Shown: positions 24,415 through 36,412 of the stretch, in pieces
How the letters are laid out: each line of letters opens with the position of its first letter
Position numbering within the stretch: the stretch's first letter is position 1
NCBI GenBank assembly: GCA_031835245.1
Contig: JAVKOQ010000061.1
Span: 152,001 to 216,000 of the forward strand
Length of the DNA: 64,000 bases
Origin: Balamuthia mandrillaris
Lineage: Eukaryota > Discosea > Longamoebia > Balamuthiidae
Direction of reading: 5' to 3'
Program-made: the position numbers and the translations under genes
Notes under the pieces: generated by a model
Told to the model about the DNA's origin: nothing
Databases searched by the model: none
What the model saw: only the letters and a program-made list of their open reading frames with translations

Positions 24415-25480
24415 GGAATGTGACTGCATACGTGCTTCAGGGGAGGCAAGTTGCTCAGTAATATCATTTAACACTCCTTCCAGTTCCATCCAAAACTTGA
24501 TTTCTTGCGATGTTTCGCTATTAGGGGGCATGTTCTCAATTCTTTCGTGCTTTGTGACCTTTTGAATGTTGCGAATCCATGTGTTTACTCCGGCCTGCAA
24601 AGCGTTCAAAAAGTCGGTGTCGGCTGCCCGCACTTCCAAGTCTTGCACTTTCAGCGTTCTGCCATGCTCTTTGCACTTTAGAAAAAAATGATTCGGTTAG
24701 ATAAGCCTTTTAGGCAAAACATGAATAGGCAGTGAGTACGAACCGCAGCAGACGCCTGTAAGATCTCAGGATAAAACGCGAGTTTCACTTCCTCGATTTG
24801 TATGTTTTGCTTGCAGTTGTAGAGGGAAAGCTCCAGCTCGGCAATTTTCTTGTCAACGGTGGCCAACCCCTTGGGGTCCTTCTCGCTGGTCTTCTCCGAG
24901 GACTTGGCATAGGAACGGAAGAAGGGGGCCAACGAGTTGTGCACAAAGGAGTGGAGCGTCTCAAAGGGAGTGCCGCTGGCAAACTTGAGGAGCTGCACCT
25001 GGGAAGCCACGCTCTTGCTGCCCCCGAACACGCAGTCCTCTGGCTGGTTTTTGATGACGACCATGCTTGGGCTCTTCTCATCCGTGAAGCTGACCTCCAA
25101 GCCAAACTCTACCGTTGCGCCCTCTTTGGGGGAAGCACCTACTTGCGTGAAAGAAGAAGTAAGAGAGTGAGCGAGAGTGAGAGAGAGAAAGAGAGAGAGA
25201 GAAGAGTAGTGATGAGACGTCAAGTGTTTCATCAACAATCTCGATTTTGTGTGCTATTATTGTTGCAAACAAACAAACCTTGCTCTGACTCTTCCGGTGC
25301 AGTGTATTGGCAGAAAAGCACAGAAGTCCTGCTGTCAGTAGCGAATTGATGAATCTTGGCTTTGGCGTCGGTGCTCTCCAGTGCGTGGGCAAAATCGGTT
25401 GCCGGCACGCCCAAGATCAAGGGACCGGCTTGCGCCAAGTACTCCTCCACGGCACGCCTTGCCGCTGCTTCCTCCTCCAT
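9885..25480 (-). CDS. DYNC1H1: Cytoplasmic dynein 1 heavy chain
   Basis: This is the minus-end-directed microtubule motor heavy chain, about 4,500-4,600 residues. The tail (stem) and linker are encoded from 25480 down to about 18.7 kb. The AAA1 P-loop GPAGTGKTE is near 18.4 kb, AAA2 GPSGSGKSS near 17.4 kb, AAA3 GPPGSGKTM near 16.2 kb and AAA4 GVSGGGKTV near 15.2 kb. The coiled-coil stalk and microtubule-binding domain follow at about 14.4-13.5 kb, then AAA5, AAA6 and a C-terminal region to the stop at 9885. The end, with [20 protein letters not shown] and [14 protein letters not shown], matches the cytoplasmic dynein 1 type rather than axonemal chains. The start ATG at 25478-25480 opens an acidic N-terminus, and exons join in frame at the junctions I followed. 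There are about 20 introns before 17.9 kb and none in the final 7,980 bp. A basic, Ser-rich low-complexity insertion sits in the stem near 22.0-22.2 kb. Confidence 0.95.
24380..24412. repeat. (GA)n microsatellite in a dynein intron
   Basis: About 16 GA units lie in the intron following the exon that ends near 24433 (minus strand). They read CT on the coding strand. A second GA-rich tract occurs in the intron at 25165-25202. Confidence 0.85.
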
Positions 25481-25762
25481 TTGTCGTCTGTTTTTTTTTT
25501 AATGTAGAATAAAACTTGTGTAAAACTTGTTATTTCGGTGGTTACTGCTTGTTTTCGTGGAGGAGCAGCGCCAGCCCCTTTCTTCTCCCCCCTTTTCTTC
25601 GCCTCTCTCTCTCTCTCTCTCTCCTTTTTTTTATTTATTGTTTATGTCAGTACTATCCATATTCGGTTAGGGATGACGTCAATTCTTGATATATGTTGCA
25701 AACAGACCTATAGGTTCGCGTCGTCCTGAAGGACAGAGAGAGAGGAAACGGAAGCTGATCGA
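25481..25762. other. Divergent promoter region between dynein and PPR-DYW genes
   Basis: This 282-bp spacer separates outward-transcribed genes. It contains a (CT)n run at 25605-25622, which reads GA in the dynein direction and would sit in or near its 5' leader, opposite to the intronic orientation. No clear TATA box is seen. Confidence 0.5.
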
Positions 25763-28700
25763 ATGATGTGGGGCCGGGGCGTTGTGCTGCCCGCCAGGGG
25801 AGGGAAGCTGAACCAAGGGCGTGCTTGTCAGCGCTTGCCGTTGCGCTCTGGCGCTTGCTTTCTCCAGAATCGCAGATACTACTTCGCGAGCTCCTTCCGT
25901 TGTTGCGGTGAGCGAGTGCTTGTCCTACTTTTCTTTCTCTTATCACCCATACTTTCGTTACTCGTCTTTGTTGTGCTTTGCACCCAATCGCTTGTTCTCC
26001 ACTCACTGTGCCACCAATAGAGAAAAGCAAAGAGGGAAAACCAAGGAGGAGCATCCAGGAACAACGGCACACGCGCAATAGCACGTCGGCAGGCTTTCCT
26101 CAAAATGCAACCATTACTACCCCCGCTAGGGAGGCCGGATTGGGCAGAGAACACACACGGCAGCTGCAAGGGCTAGCGAGAGGAGCAGGCCGCCTTCAGG
26201 CAGGCGTACTGAGCAGCACGTTGGAGGAGATGGAAAGGGCGGGGGTAAGAGCGGAGGATCGAACTTACATGGACCTGCTCAAGCGCTGCAAGCAGGAGAG
26301 GAGCCTGCAAGCCACCCAGCGGGTGCATGCTCACCTCCTTTCTCTCTCTTCCACTTCTGGTGGGCGACGGGTGCCTTCCAGCCTTGCTGCTTCCCTGATC
26401 AGTGCCTATGGGGCATGCGGCAAGCTGGACCAGGCTAGTGCAGTGTTTAAGCAGCACTTCAAGGAAGGCGAGCCGTGGACATGGAACGCAATGATGCAAG
26501 CTCGCACACAGTGTGGTCATGGGAAGGAAGCCCTGGAGCTGTTCCAAGAGATGCAGCAGGCTGGCGTGCCAGCAGGTTCCTTGACCTTCTCCATCGTCCT
26601 CAAGGCCTGCGCGATGGCGAAGGACTTGGAGGCGGGCAAGCGTGTGCACGCTGAGCTGCTTCGCCGCGGCTCGTTAAGCGTCTCCGAGTCAACGGCACTG
26701 ATCAACATGTATGGCAAATGTGGAAGGATGGAAGAGGCGCGCGCTGTATTCCAAAACATGAAGGAACGAGACGTGGTAACGTGGACCGCTATGATTACGG
26801 GGGAAACCCAAAGTGGCTGCGGGAAAGAAGCACTGGAGCTATTCAAACAGATGCAGCAGGCTGGCGTGCCAGCAGACCCCTTCACTTTCGCCAGTATCCT
26901 CAAGGCGTGCGCGATGACAAAGGATTTGGAGGTGGGCAAGCGTGTGCATGCTGAGCTGCTCCGCCGTGGCTTGTTAGGCACCTCTGAGTCAACCGCACTG
27001 ATCAACATGTATGGTAAATGTGGAAGGATGGAAGAGGCACGTTCTGTTTTTCGTGGTATGACGGAACGGAACGTGGTAACGTGGACATCCATGATTACAG
27101 AGGAAACCCAAAGCGGTCACGGGAAGGAGGCCCTGGAGCTATTCAAAGAGATGCAGTGGGCTGGCGTGTCAGCAAACTCCTTCACCTTTGCCAGTGTCCT
27201 CAAGGCCTGCGCGATGATAAAGGACTTGGAGGCGGGAAAGCGTGTGCATGCTGAGCTACTCTCTCGTGGCATGTTGAGAATCTCTGAAGCAAATGCCCTG
27301 ATCAACATGTATGGTAAATGTGGGAGGATAGAAGAGGCACGCGCTGTGTTCCATGGGATGAATGAACGAGACGTGGTAACGTGGACCGCTATGATTACGG
27401 AGGAAACACAAAGTGGACATGGGAAGGAAGCTCTGGCGCTATTCCAAGAAATGAAGCAGAAAGGTGTGCCAGTAGACTCTATGACCTTCGCTAGCGTGCT
27501 CAAGGCGTGCGCGATGACAAAGGATTTGGAGGTGGGCAAGCGTGTGCATGCTGAGCTGCTCCGCCGCGGCTCGTTAAGCGTCTCCGAGTCAAATGCCCTG
27601 ATCAGCATGTATGGCAAATGTGGGAGAATAGAGGAGGCACGTTCTGTTTTTCGTGGAATGAAGGAACGGAACGTGGTAACGTGGACATCCATGATTACAG
27701 AGGAAACCCAAAGTGGCTGCGGGAAAGAAGCCCTGGAGCTATTCAAAGAGATGCAGCAGGCTGGCATGCCAGCGGACGCCTTTACCTTTGCTGGTGCCCT
27801 CAAAGCCTGTGCGGATACGGCAGACTTGGCGATAGGCAAGCAAGTGCATTCTGAGCTACTTCACAGAGGTCTAATTCCTGATGTTCTTCTCTCGACGGCC
27901 CTGATCAACATGTATGGTAAATGTGGGAGAATAGAGGAAGCACGCGCTGTGTTCCAGGAGATGAAGGAACAGAACATCGTTTCATGGAATGCAATGATAG
28001 CCGTGCATGGACTACATGGACAAGGCAAAGAAGCACTGGCCACATTTGATGAGATGCAACAACAAGGTGTGCAGCCAGACGCCATCACATTCACCAACGT
28101 GTTGAACGCGTGCAGCCATGCAGGGCTGGTGGAGGAAGGCATGGCCTGCTTTGCTGACATGACAGAAAAGCACAGCATCCAGCCCACAGTGGAACATTAC
28201 AACTGCATGGTAGACCTGCTGGGTCGGGCAGGGAGGGTGGAGGAGGCGGAAACTTTGATCCACGCGATGGAGGTCCCACCTGATGCGGTGACATGGATGG
28301 CTTTGTTAGGGGCATGCCGAGGGACCAAGGATGTGCAGCGAGGCAAAAGAGCAGCAGAGAAAGCAATCGAATTGGATCCAGAGAACGCAGCACCCTTTGT
28401 GGTGCTTTCCAACATCTTGGCAGCCGCAGGGCAATGGAAGGAGGTGGAGAGAGTGCGCAAGCAGATGGAGGAACGCAACGTGAAGAAAGAGCCAGGAAGG
28501 AGCTGGATCACTGTGGATGGGCAGCTTCATAGCTTCGTGGTGAAAGATCGTAGCCACCCACGCAGCCCAGAGATCTACCAACAATTAGCCCAGCTGGACC
28601 AGCTTATGAAGGCCGCCGGCTACAAGCCAGACACGGACTGGGTGCTGCACGATGTGCCGGACGAGCAGAAGGAGGAGGAGCTGTGCCATCACAGCGAGAA

Positions 28701-28902
28701 GCTAGCCATTGCATTCGGCCTGCTGAGCACCCCACCAGGGCAGCCCCTGCGCATCATTAAGAACCTCAGGGTCTGCGGGGACTGCCACACCGCCACCAAG
28801 TTCATTGCCAAAGTTACCCAGCGAGAGATCTTGGTGAGGGACGCCAATCGCTTCCATTACTTTTCGCCAGATGGCAGGTGCTCTTGTGGCGATTACTGGT
28901 GA
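25763..28902 (+). CDS. PLS-class pentatricopeptide repeat protein with E1-E2-DYW cytidine deaminase domain
   Basis: Two exons (25763-25907 and 26021-28902) splice in phase (donor GTGAGC, pyrimidine-rich intron, acceptor ATAG) to 1008 residues. Exon 1 encodes an Arg-rich, acid-free N-terminus ending RRYYFASSFRCC, a typical mitochondrial presequence. Five P-L-S triplets follow at 26473-27975, then P2-L2-S2 (27976-28284), E1 (28285-28386), E2 (28387-28494) and a 135-residue DYW domain (28495-28899). The domain begins at the PG box (PGRSW), carries the deaminase signature HSEKLAIAF ... CGDCH, the second zinc site with HYFSPDGRCSC, and ends in DYW. In plants such proteins bind organellar RNA and deaminate C to U at one or a few sites. 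All key residues are present, so activity is likely. Without exon 1 the long frame has no ATG before 26230, which supports the two-exon model. Confidence 0.93.
26473..27975 (+). repeat. Five tandem 300-bp PLS units inside the PPR gene
   Basis: Units start at 26473, 26773, 27073, 27373 and 27673 (the last is 303 bp). Each encodes one P (35), L (34) and S (31) motif. Long stretches are nearly identical in DNA, for example GTGGTAACGTGGAC at the start of units 2-5 and the block around ATCAACATGTATGG in the S motifs. Unit 1 is divergent in its P motif. This indicates recent tandem duplication or gene conversion. Confidence 0.93.
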
Positions 28903-29000
28903 TGATGATGATGATGATGATGGTGTTTCAAAAAAAAACTTGGGAAGACAACCATCTTCCTCTTCTTCTTCCTCTTCCTCTTCTTCATCATCATCCGCGC
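28903..29000 (+). repeat. (GAT)n and CTT/CCT tracts directly after the PPR stop codon
   Basis: A (GAT)n run begins within the last codons of the PPR gene, so the TGA stop is part of the repeat. It is followed by about 35 bp of CTT/CCT trinucleotides. Confidence 0.8.
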
Positions 29001-29135
29001 GCATACGCATTTATGTAGACATAACCCTCGCTCGGCTTGCCGGTGGGCCAAATAAACAACAAAGAAACACCACCGTCGGTTGGCGCAGTTGCCAAGAAGG
29101 GGAAAGAGAGAGAGAGAGAGAGAGAGACAAGAAGC

Positions 29136-30068
29136 ATGACGGGTTTGGCCAAGACGGTCAAGAGATCGTGGCCATATATTGCCGCCACCTTGTTATGTAT
29201 AGCAGTGATAGTGTTGATGTGCGTGGCGTGTGCCACGGACTGGTATGAGGCCGACGGTGAGGGGCAGATCAAGGTGCAGCGGAACGAAACCTACCCTAAG
29301 CTGTTTGAATACCTTCCTCTGAGCTGGTCCATCAAAGAAGACCTCTTCTCGTTAACGTTGGAGATCGGCTCTTCATCTGTAACATGCGACTACAAAGACG
29401 GCAAATGCGATGGTACGGAATAACTTTCGTTCCATCTGTCTATCATCTCGTTCGTGAGTTGATACTTATGTGTTGTTCTGCACCTGTGAGCAGCGGCTAG
29501 AGATTTGGTGAGAGCATACTACAATGCAGGTGCGTGGACCACGGACACTTGCCAAACGCCACCATGCTATAACCGCCCATGGGACGTCTCCGAGTACGAG
29601 GGTGCTTACATCGGCATCCTCTTCTTCTCCATCCTGAGCATGCTGCTGGCATTGGCCGTCGCAGTGCTCAGCCAGCTGGTTTACTGGAAGGCCATGGACT
29701 GGGAGCGAACGGCCCGAGGGCTCTCTATCGCCAATGTCGTGATATCAGCCCTGCTCATCGTCTCTCTCTTCATCACTTGGGGCATCCTTTGGCATCACCC
29801 TAAGATGGCGCAAGGCTCCTTGGACTATCATTCCTGCGATGAGGACTTTGAGGATGAGGAGAATGGCAGCTTCTTGTGTAGCTGGATGGGGGATATCAAC
29901 GTGGGCAAGCAGGTCAGCAGGCAGACCGAATGGTCGGGCTTTTACTGGCTGGACTATTCGGAAGAGTGGGGACCTTCCACCGCCTGGACTCTCACCACGG
30001 TGGCTTTGGGCTTGGCTATGGCTTCTCTCACTCTTGTCGTTGGTTGGAAACCAGCTTTCGAATCTTAG
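29136..30068 (+). CDS. Four-transmembrane (claudin/PMP22-like topology) membrane protein, unidentified
   Basis: Two exons (29136-29412 and 29494-30068) join to 283 residues. A first TM segment (about residues 13-35) follows a short basic N-terminus. A first extracellular or luminal loop of about 95 residues contains several Cys and Trp. TM2 and TM3 are close together (FFSILSMLLALAVAVLSQLV and NVVISALLIVSLFITWGIL). A second loop contains acidic residues and Cys, then TM4 lies near the end (LTTVALGLAMASLTLVVGW). This topology (short loop between TM2 and TM3, larger loops 1 and 2) resembles tetraspan families such as claudin/PMP22, but I recognise no family motif and assign no function. The 5' leader carries a (GA)n run at 29106-29128. 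Confidence 0.75.
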
Positions 30069-30080
30069 CTTGGTTTCCCT

Positions 30081-30115
<35 letters not shown>

Positions 30116-30142
30116 AAGGAAGTTGGGGTGATAATAGAAAAA

Positions 30143-31987
<1,845 letters not shown>

Positions 31988-32074
31988 CTCTCTTTCTCTC
32001 TCTTTTTATTTTGTTAAATAAAAAATGGGTATATTTCTTTTCTCTTTTTTATTTCTTTTTCTTATTTATAAATA

Positions 32075-32118
32075 TAGATAGATAGATGGATGGATGGATG
32101 GATGGATGGATGGATGGT
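32075..32118 (+). repeat. GATG tetranucleotide repeat
   Basis: About nine GGAT units flanked by GATA units lie between the start of the ProRS gene and the end of the CWF19L2 gene. They probably fall in the 3' flank of CWF19L2. Confidence 0.9.
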
Positions 32119-32236
32119 TAGATAGATTGATGGCAAAGGAGGAGGGAGGAGGAGGAGGAGGAAAGCATGGCAAGCCCGCTGCAAGCCTCTCTCATCTCCG
32201 TGGTGGATGTATGGAGGGTTCTCTCTGAAAGCTATA

Positions 32237-33392
32237 TCAATACTGGCCACCCTCCAAGCTGGCCGTCCAGTCAAATGGTTCCCAGTGGTTGAGGAAGGCC
32301 AAGGTGCGTGCCTTCTCCATGGCGAGGGTATCCCTCTGCCCTTGTCCCCACTTTTGCGGCGGCAACTCCACCACTCCCGCCACCACATCCTGGACCCATC
32401 CGCACACATTACAAGGTTAGTTCCATAGCTGCAACGAGAGCAAACAAGAGAAGAGACAAGAATGGTAGAGAGCTAGAGAAAGAAAAGTAGATAGAACGAG
32501 AGAGCAGAGAAGAGCGAGACAACAGAAAGGAGGGAAGCAACGTACGCGTCCAAAGTTACGAGGAAACTCCCTGGCATCCTCGATGACGTGAGCGTACCCA
32601 CCGCCCATTCCAAACTCCACGCTAAAGTAGGGAAAGTCTGGGGGTATGCTGCGGCGTAGACCACGTTCCCTTGTGTCCACCACTTTCTTGTTCTGTGACC
32701 ACTCGCCCTCCGCCTCCAGCAGAGCCTTCTTGAAGTAGGCAGGAGCCACCTCCGCGTCCCTGCTGGGTAGAGGTACGCAGTCTACAACGGTGTGCCACCG
32801 TTTCTTGAGGTTTGTTACTGTTTCCATGAAGATAGGCACTTTGTCCTGTGCTGCGAACATCTTCGTCAGGCTTTGTTTGAACCGCTAATATGAGGAATAA
32901 TTTAGTTACTATCCACATGCTAAGAGAAGAGAACGATGAAGAAGAGAGGCTAACCTGAAACTCTTCCCATACATCCTCGTCCACCATGGTACAAGCCAGT
33001 TCGTGCTGCATTGGCACCAACTGGCAATGTCCCTCCACTAAAACGCCTCGCTGAGGTTGGGTGAGATACACTTTGTCACCCAAAGAGATGATGAGATGCC
33101 GTGGAAACTTCTTGTTATCAAAGCAGTAGTTGCAGTTCTCCACCAGCTTTTTATTGGCATTGTAGGCTGTTTCATGGCAAGTGAATTAGTAAATAAAATG
33201 ACATGGATAAATGGATTGTTTTCAAACTGGCAAGTACCTGCGATCGCGCGTTGTTTTTGTGTATCTACAGCACTTCGGCCAGACTTTCCTCGTTTCTGTT
33301 TCCGCTTGCCTTGGGCACCTTCAAATGAGCCAGGTATATCTGCCATATCGTCCTCCTTGTATTGCCCCAAGTAACAAGTTTGTTAAAGCGAG

Positions 33393-33425
<33 letters not shown>

Positions 33426-35049
33426 GACGGAGAAAGAGAAGAGAGAAGAGAGAGAGAGAAGAGAGAGAGCGAGAGAGAGAGAGAGAGCGAAAGACAGAGA
33501 GATTAACCATCAAGTTCTGGTTCTTGGCAACTAGTTTGGCAAAGTCCAAATTGTAACGACTGGAATCCTCGTCTCTCTGTTCATGGAAAAATAAGGAGCT
33601 CATTGATACTTGAATACAATAACTGAACCATGGAAAGAATAAAGTGTACCTCCTCTGCAACCATGTCAAGCAAGTTAGAAGATTGGGCATGGCGCGTTTG
33701 CCCTCTGCTGCCGGCTTGTGTGCGCGGAGCTACGATAGGGCGGCCTCGTTTATCCAACGTGGGCAAAACTATAACTTCTTCCTCCTCCTCATTGCTTCGT
33801 GGTCTTGCAGGGGCCGACCGTGCCTCCTCTAACTTGCTCTTCAGTTCAGCAACTCGTTCATCATCACCCATCATCTCTGCTTTGAGCAATTGTGCCTCCA
33901 GCCGGTTAATGTCTTCTGTGGAAGTAGGTGCTGTGGTTCTAGCGGTGTTTGGGCTTTTTCGTTCCAATTCCTTTCGAATGCTACTTCTGACACTCTCTCT
34001 GTCTCTGTCTCTGTCTCTGTCTCTGTCTCTGTCTCTGTCTCTGTCTCTGTCTCTGTCTCTGTCTCTGTCTCTGTCTCTGTCTCTGTCTCTGTCTCTGTCT
34101 CTGTCTCTGTCTCTGTCTCTGTCTCTGTCTCTGTCTCTGTCTCTGTCTCTGTCTCTGTCTCTCACTCTTTCCCTGCTGTCGTGGCTTCTGCTTCTGTCTC
34201 TGCTCTCCTCTGAGTACAAGGAGCCTGGAGAAGAGGTGGAAGGACCGCTTCGCCATCCTCCTTTGCTGGTGCCTCGCCGCAAAAAGTCCTCCTAATAGTT
34301 AGAGCCAGCGCAATGGAAGGGGTGAGCAAAGAGGCAACTAGAGAAAGGAAGAGAGCTAACGTACGCCAAAACGGTTGCGCAGGGCTTCCTCCACGTTTCT
34401 TCCTTCCTCACGTGCTCGTTCGATGGTACGCTGCACTGCCATCTGTTGCCACTTGCTCCCTCCATCGCCAAGGCCAATCTCTCTAATGGAGGCACTGCGC
34501 CTCTTCTCAGGAGGCAAGCCCCCGGTGGCTGCGTAAGGGTTTAGCTCCTTCGGGTTGATCTGAGAAAGTGGGTGAGAGGAGAAGTGAGCCTTTCTCAAAA
34601 AGAAAACTATGGTGGCAATGAGAATAAATAAATACTTTGGCAGGAGGTTCCTCTTTGGGTGGAGGTTCTTCTTCGACAGGGTGGGTTGGTTTGGTTCTTT
34701 TCCAAGGGCGAAGCATCCATTCTTGTCGCTGAAGTTTCGGCTCTTCTAGTTGTGCGGTAGTCTCAGAGGTGCTCTCCCCGTTCTCTTCGGAGCGTGGCGG
34801 TGTTCGCAACAAGTTCTCTTCGTCTTCTTCTTCTCGTTTTTGTGAATGTGGTGGAGTCTTCACCACCCACTCCTCCTCATCAAAGGCTGTTTCGTCTTCT
34901 TCCTCTCGGCTTCGTTTGTGGCGTTTTTCTTTCTTTTCCTTCTTTCCCTTTTTGCGATGCTTCTTGTCCTTTTTCTTATGCTTATGCTTGTGCTTGTGCT
35001 CTCTCCCACGTTCAGCAAAGGTTTCCTCCTCCTCCTTCTTCTCCTCCAT
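32237..35049 (-). CDS. CWF19L2: CWF19L2-like spliceosome-associated protein (CwfJ domains)
   Basis: About eight exons. The C-terminal half shows the CwfJ C1 region (NCNYCFDN, HLIISLGDKVYL, EGHCQLVPMQH, DEDVWEEFQ) and the C2 region (YFSVEFGMGGGYAHVIED, FPRNFGR). The final exon adds DVVAGVVELPPQKWG and ends WEPFDWTASLEGGQY. CWF19-family proteins act at late spliceosome stages, including intron lariat release and debranching. The N-terminus is highly charged, with a His-Lys repeat and many Arg/Glu. A later exon carries an uninterrupted Arg-Asp dipeptide run of about 27 units. The last intron acceptor (CAG before GATGTG) lies about 22 nt after a CTAAC branch-point-like motif, which resolves an apparent frame break. 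The gene follows PRPF4 on the same strand after 171 bp. The start is the ATG at 35047-35049. Confidence 0.92.
33385..33492. repeat. GA-rich microsatellite in a CWF19L2 intron
   Basis: About 100 bp of imperfect (GA)n fill the intron between the exons ending near 33506 and starting near 33370 on the minus strand. The coding-strand reading is CT. Confidence 0.85.
33999..34162 (-). repeat. Coding hexanucleotide minisatellite encoding (Arg-Asp)n in CWF19L2
   Basis: About 27 perfect copies of the hexamer CTGTCT (AGACAG on the coding strand) lie inside an exon and encode an uninterrupted Arg-Asp run. Because the unit is six bases with no stop, all three frames on either strand are open across it, giving false Ser-Val, Ser-Leu and Gln-Arg reading frames. 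Confidence 0.95.
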
Positions 35050-35219
35050 CTTCCTTCCTTCTGTGCTTTTTATTCTTTTCGCTTTCTTTTTTTGTCGACT
35101 GTGGGGTCTGATCTGATCTGAAGGTGATGTCATCCATAAACAAAAAAGACAATTCGTGTCGACCCGAATATAGGCTTTTTTTTGCCGAAAGAAAGCAGCA
35201 CAAGCTTTTTCTGTTGCAT

Positions 35220-36370
35220 TCAAAAGGGGGAATACTCAAACACCTTCCACGTCCTATCGGCAGCGGCGGATACGATGTACTTGCTGTCGTGGGAAATGTC
35301 CACACCGAAGACCTTGCCTTCATGCCCAGATAGAGTGGCGATGGGCGACCAGTCACGGGCAGACCATACCCTGCAGGTTTTGTCGAATGATGCCGTCACG
35401 AAGAATTGACCATCGTTTGGCTGTTGTGTTTGTTTTGAAAACACAAAAGTTACTCACCTGATTGACAACAAAATAGATGCCAACTGGAGAGAGTGAGCAC
35501 GAACCTGGAATTTGATGTGGGAAACAGTAGAGGAATGAGCAGGTATGATGTAGCTACACTTCTTCTTGCGGAGGTCCCATACGCGGCAGGTGTGGTCCTC
35601 GCTTCCAGTGATGAGCTGGTATCCATTGGGAGAAAAATCGATGCCGAGAGTTTGTTTGGCGTGCCCTCGTAGGACCATCACGGACCGTCCTGTGCGCAAA
35701 TCCCACACTCTTCCAAATGTGTCCATGCCACTATTGCGATTCACAAATCACAATGCGTTCAAGTCAATCCTAATCTCCAGAAACAAAAACACAAGCGCAA
35801 TGTAATTGAACAATAAACAAGACACCACACACAAGGATATGAGATACCTGGTGGCAGCTAAAGAGCCATCGACCTGGAAGGAAATGCCATAGACACCCCG
35901 CGAATGACCAGTTTGAGCAACAAGTTCCTTTTGTGCTTCAACGTCCCACAGCCGCCATGTTTTGTCAAAACTAGTATCATCATAACAAACAGAGAAGGGA
36001 GCGTTAATAATGCACATCGCTTCAGCAAGAGCAGGTGAGGTCCGTACTATACCTTGTACTTCCCAGGAATCGTCCAGAAGGGTGGAATGCTATCCGGTTG
36101 ATTCGGTCCGAATGTCCGTTCAAAGTTGCCAGTGGAGTCGTGTTGCTTAGGAGAGTGAGGAAGAAGGATTCAGACTAAAGGCCAATAATTCAACAAAACA
36201 AAAGATAAAAATCAGGCGAAGATACCTTTCTAATGACCAAAACCGGATGGTTTTGTCGGCAGAGCATGAAGCAAAATTGAGCGAAGTTCGTTCTTGGGAG
36301 ATGCATGCCTTTGGATGCCATTCCACAGCACCAACTCGTTCAACATGGCCTAGCAACAAATCCAACGCAA

Positions 36371-36412
<42 letters not shown>

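Noticed and set aside
25978-26229. Taking 25978 as the start of the PPR protein
   Set aside because: The codon at 25978 is TTG, not ATG. The upstream exon 25763-25907 splices in phase and explains the N-terminus better.
26517-27839. Minus-strand frames across the PPR repeats
   Set aside because: They repeat with the same 300-bp period and are antisense shadows of the PPR gene.
26473-27975. CRISPR-like or satellite array
   Set aside because: The 300-bp periodicity is coding and maps exactly to P-L-S PPR motifs; there are no spacers.
33890-34256. Long Ser-Val, Ser-Leu and Gln-Arg repeat proteins on either strand
   Set aside because: They are by-products of the stop-free hexamer array. Only the Arg-Asp frame joins conserved CWF19L2 sequence.
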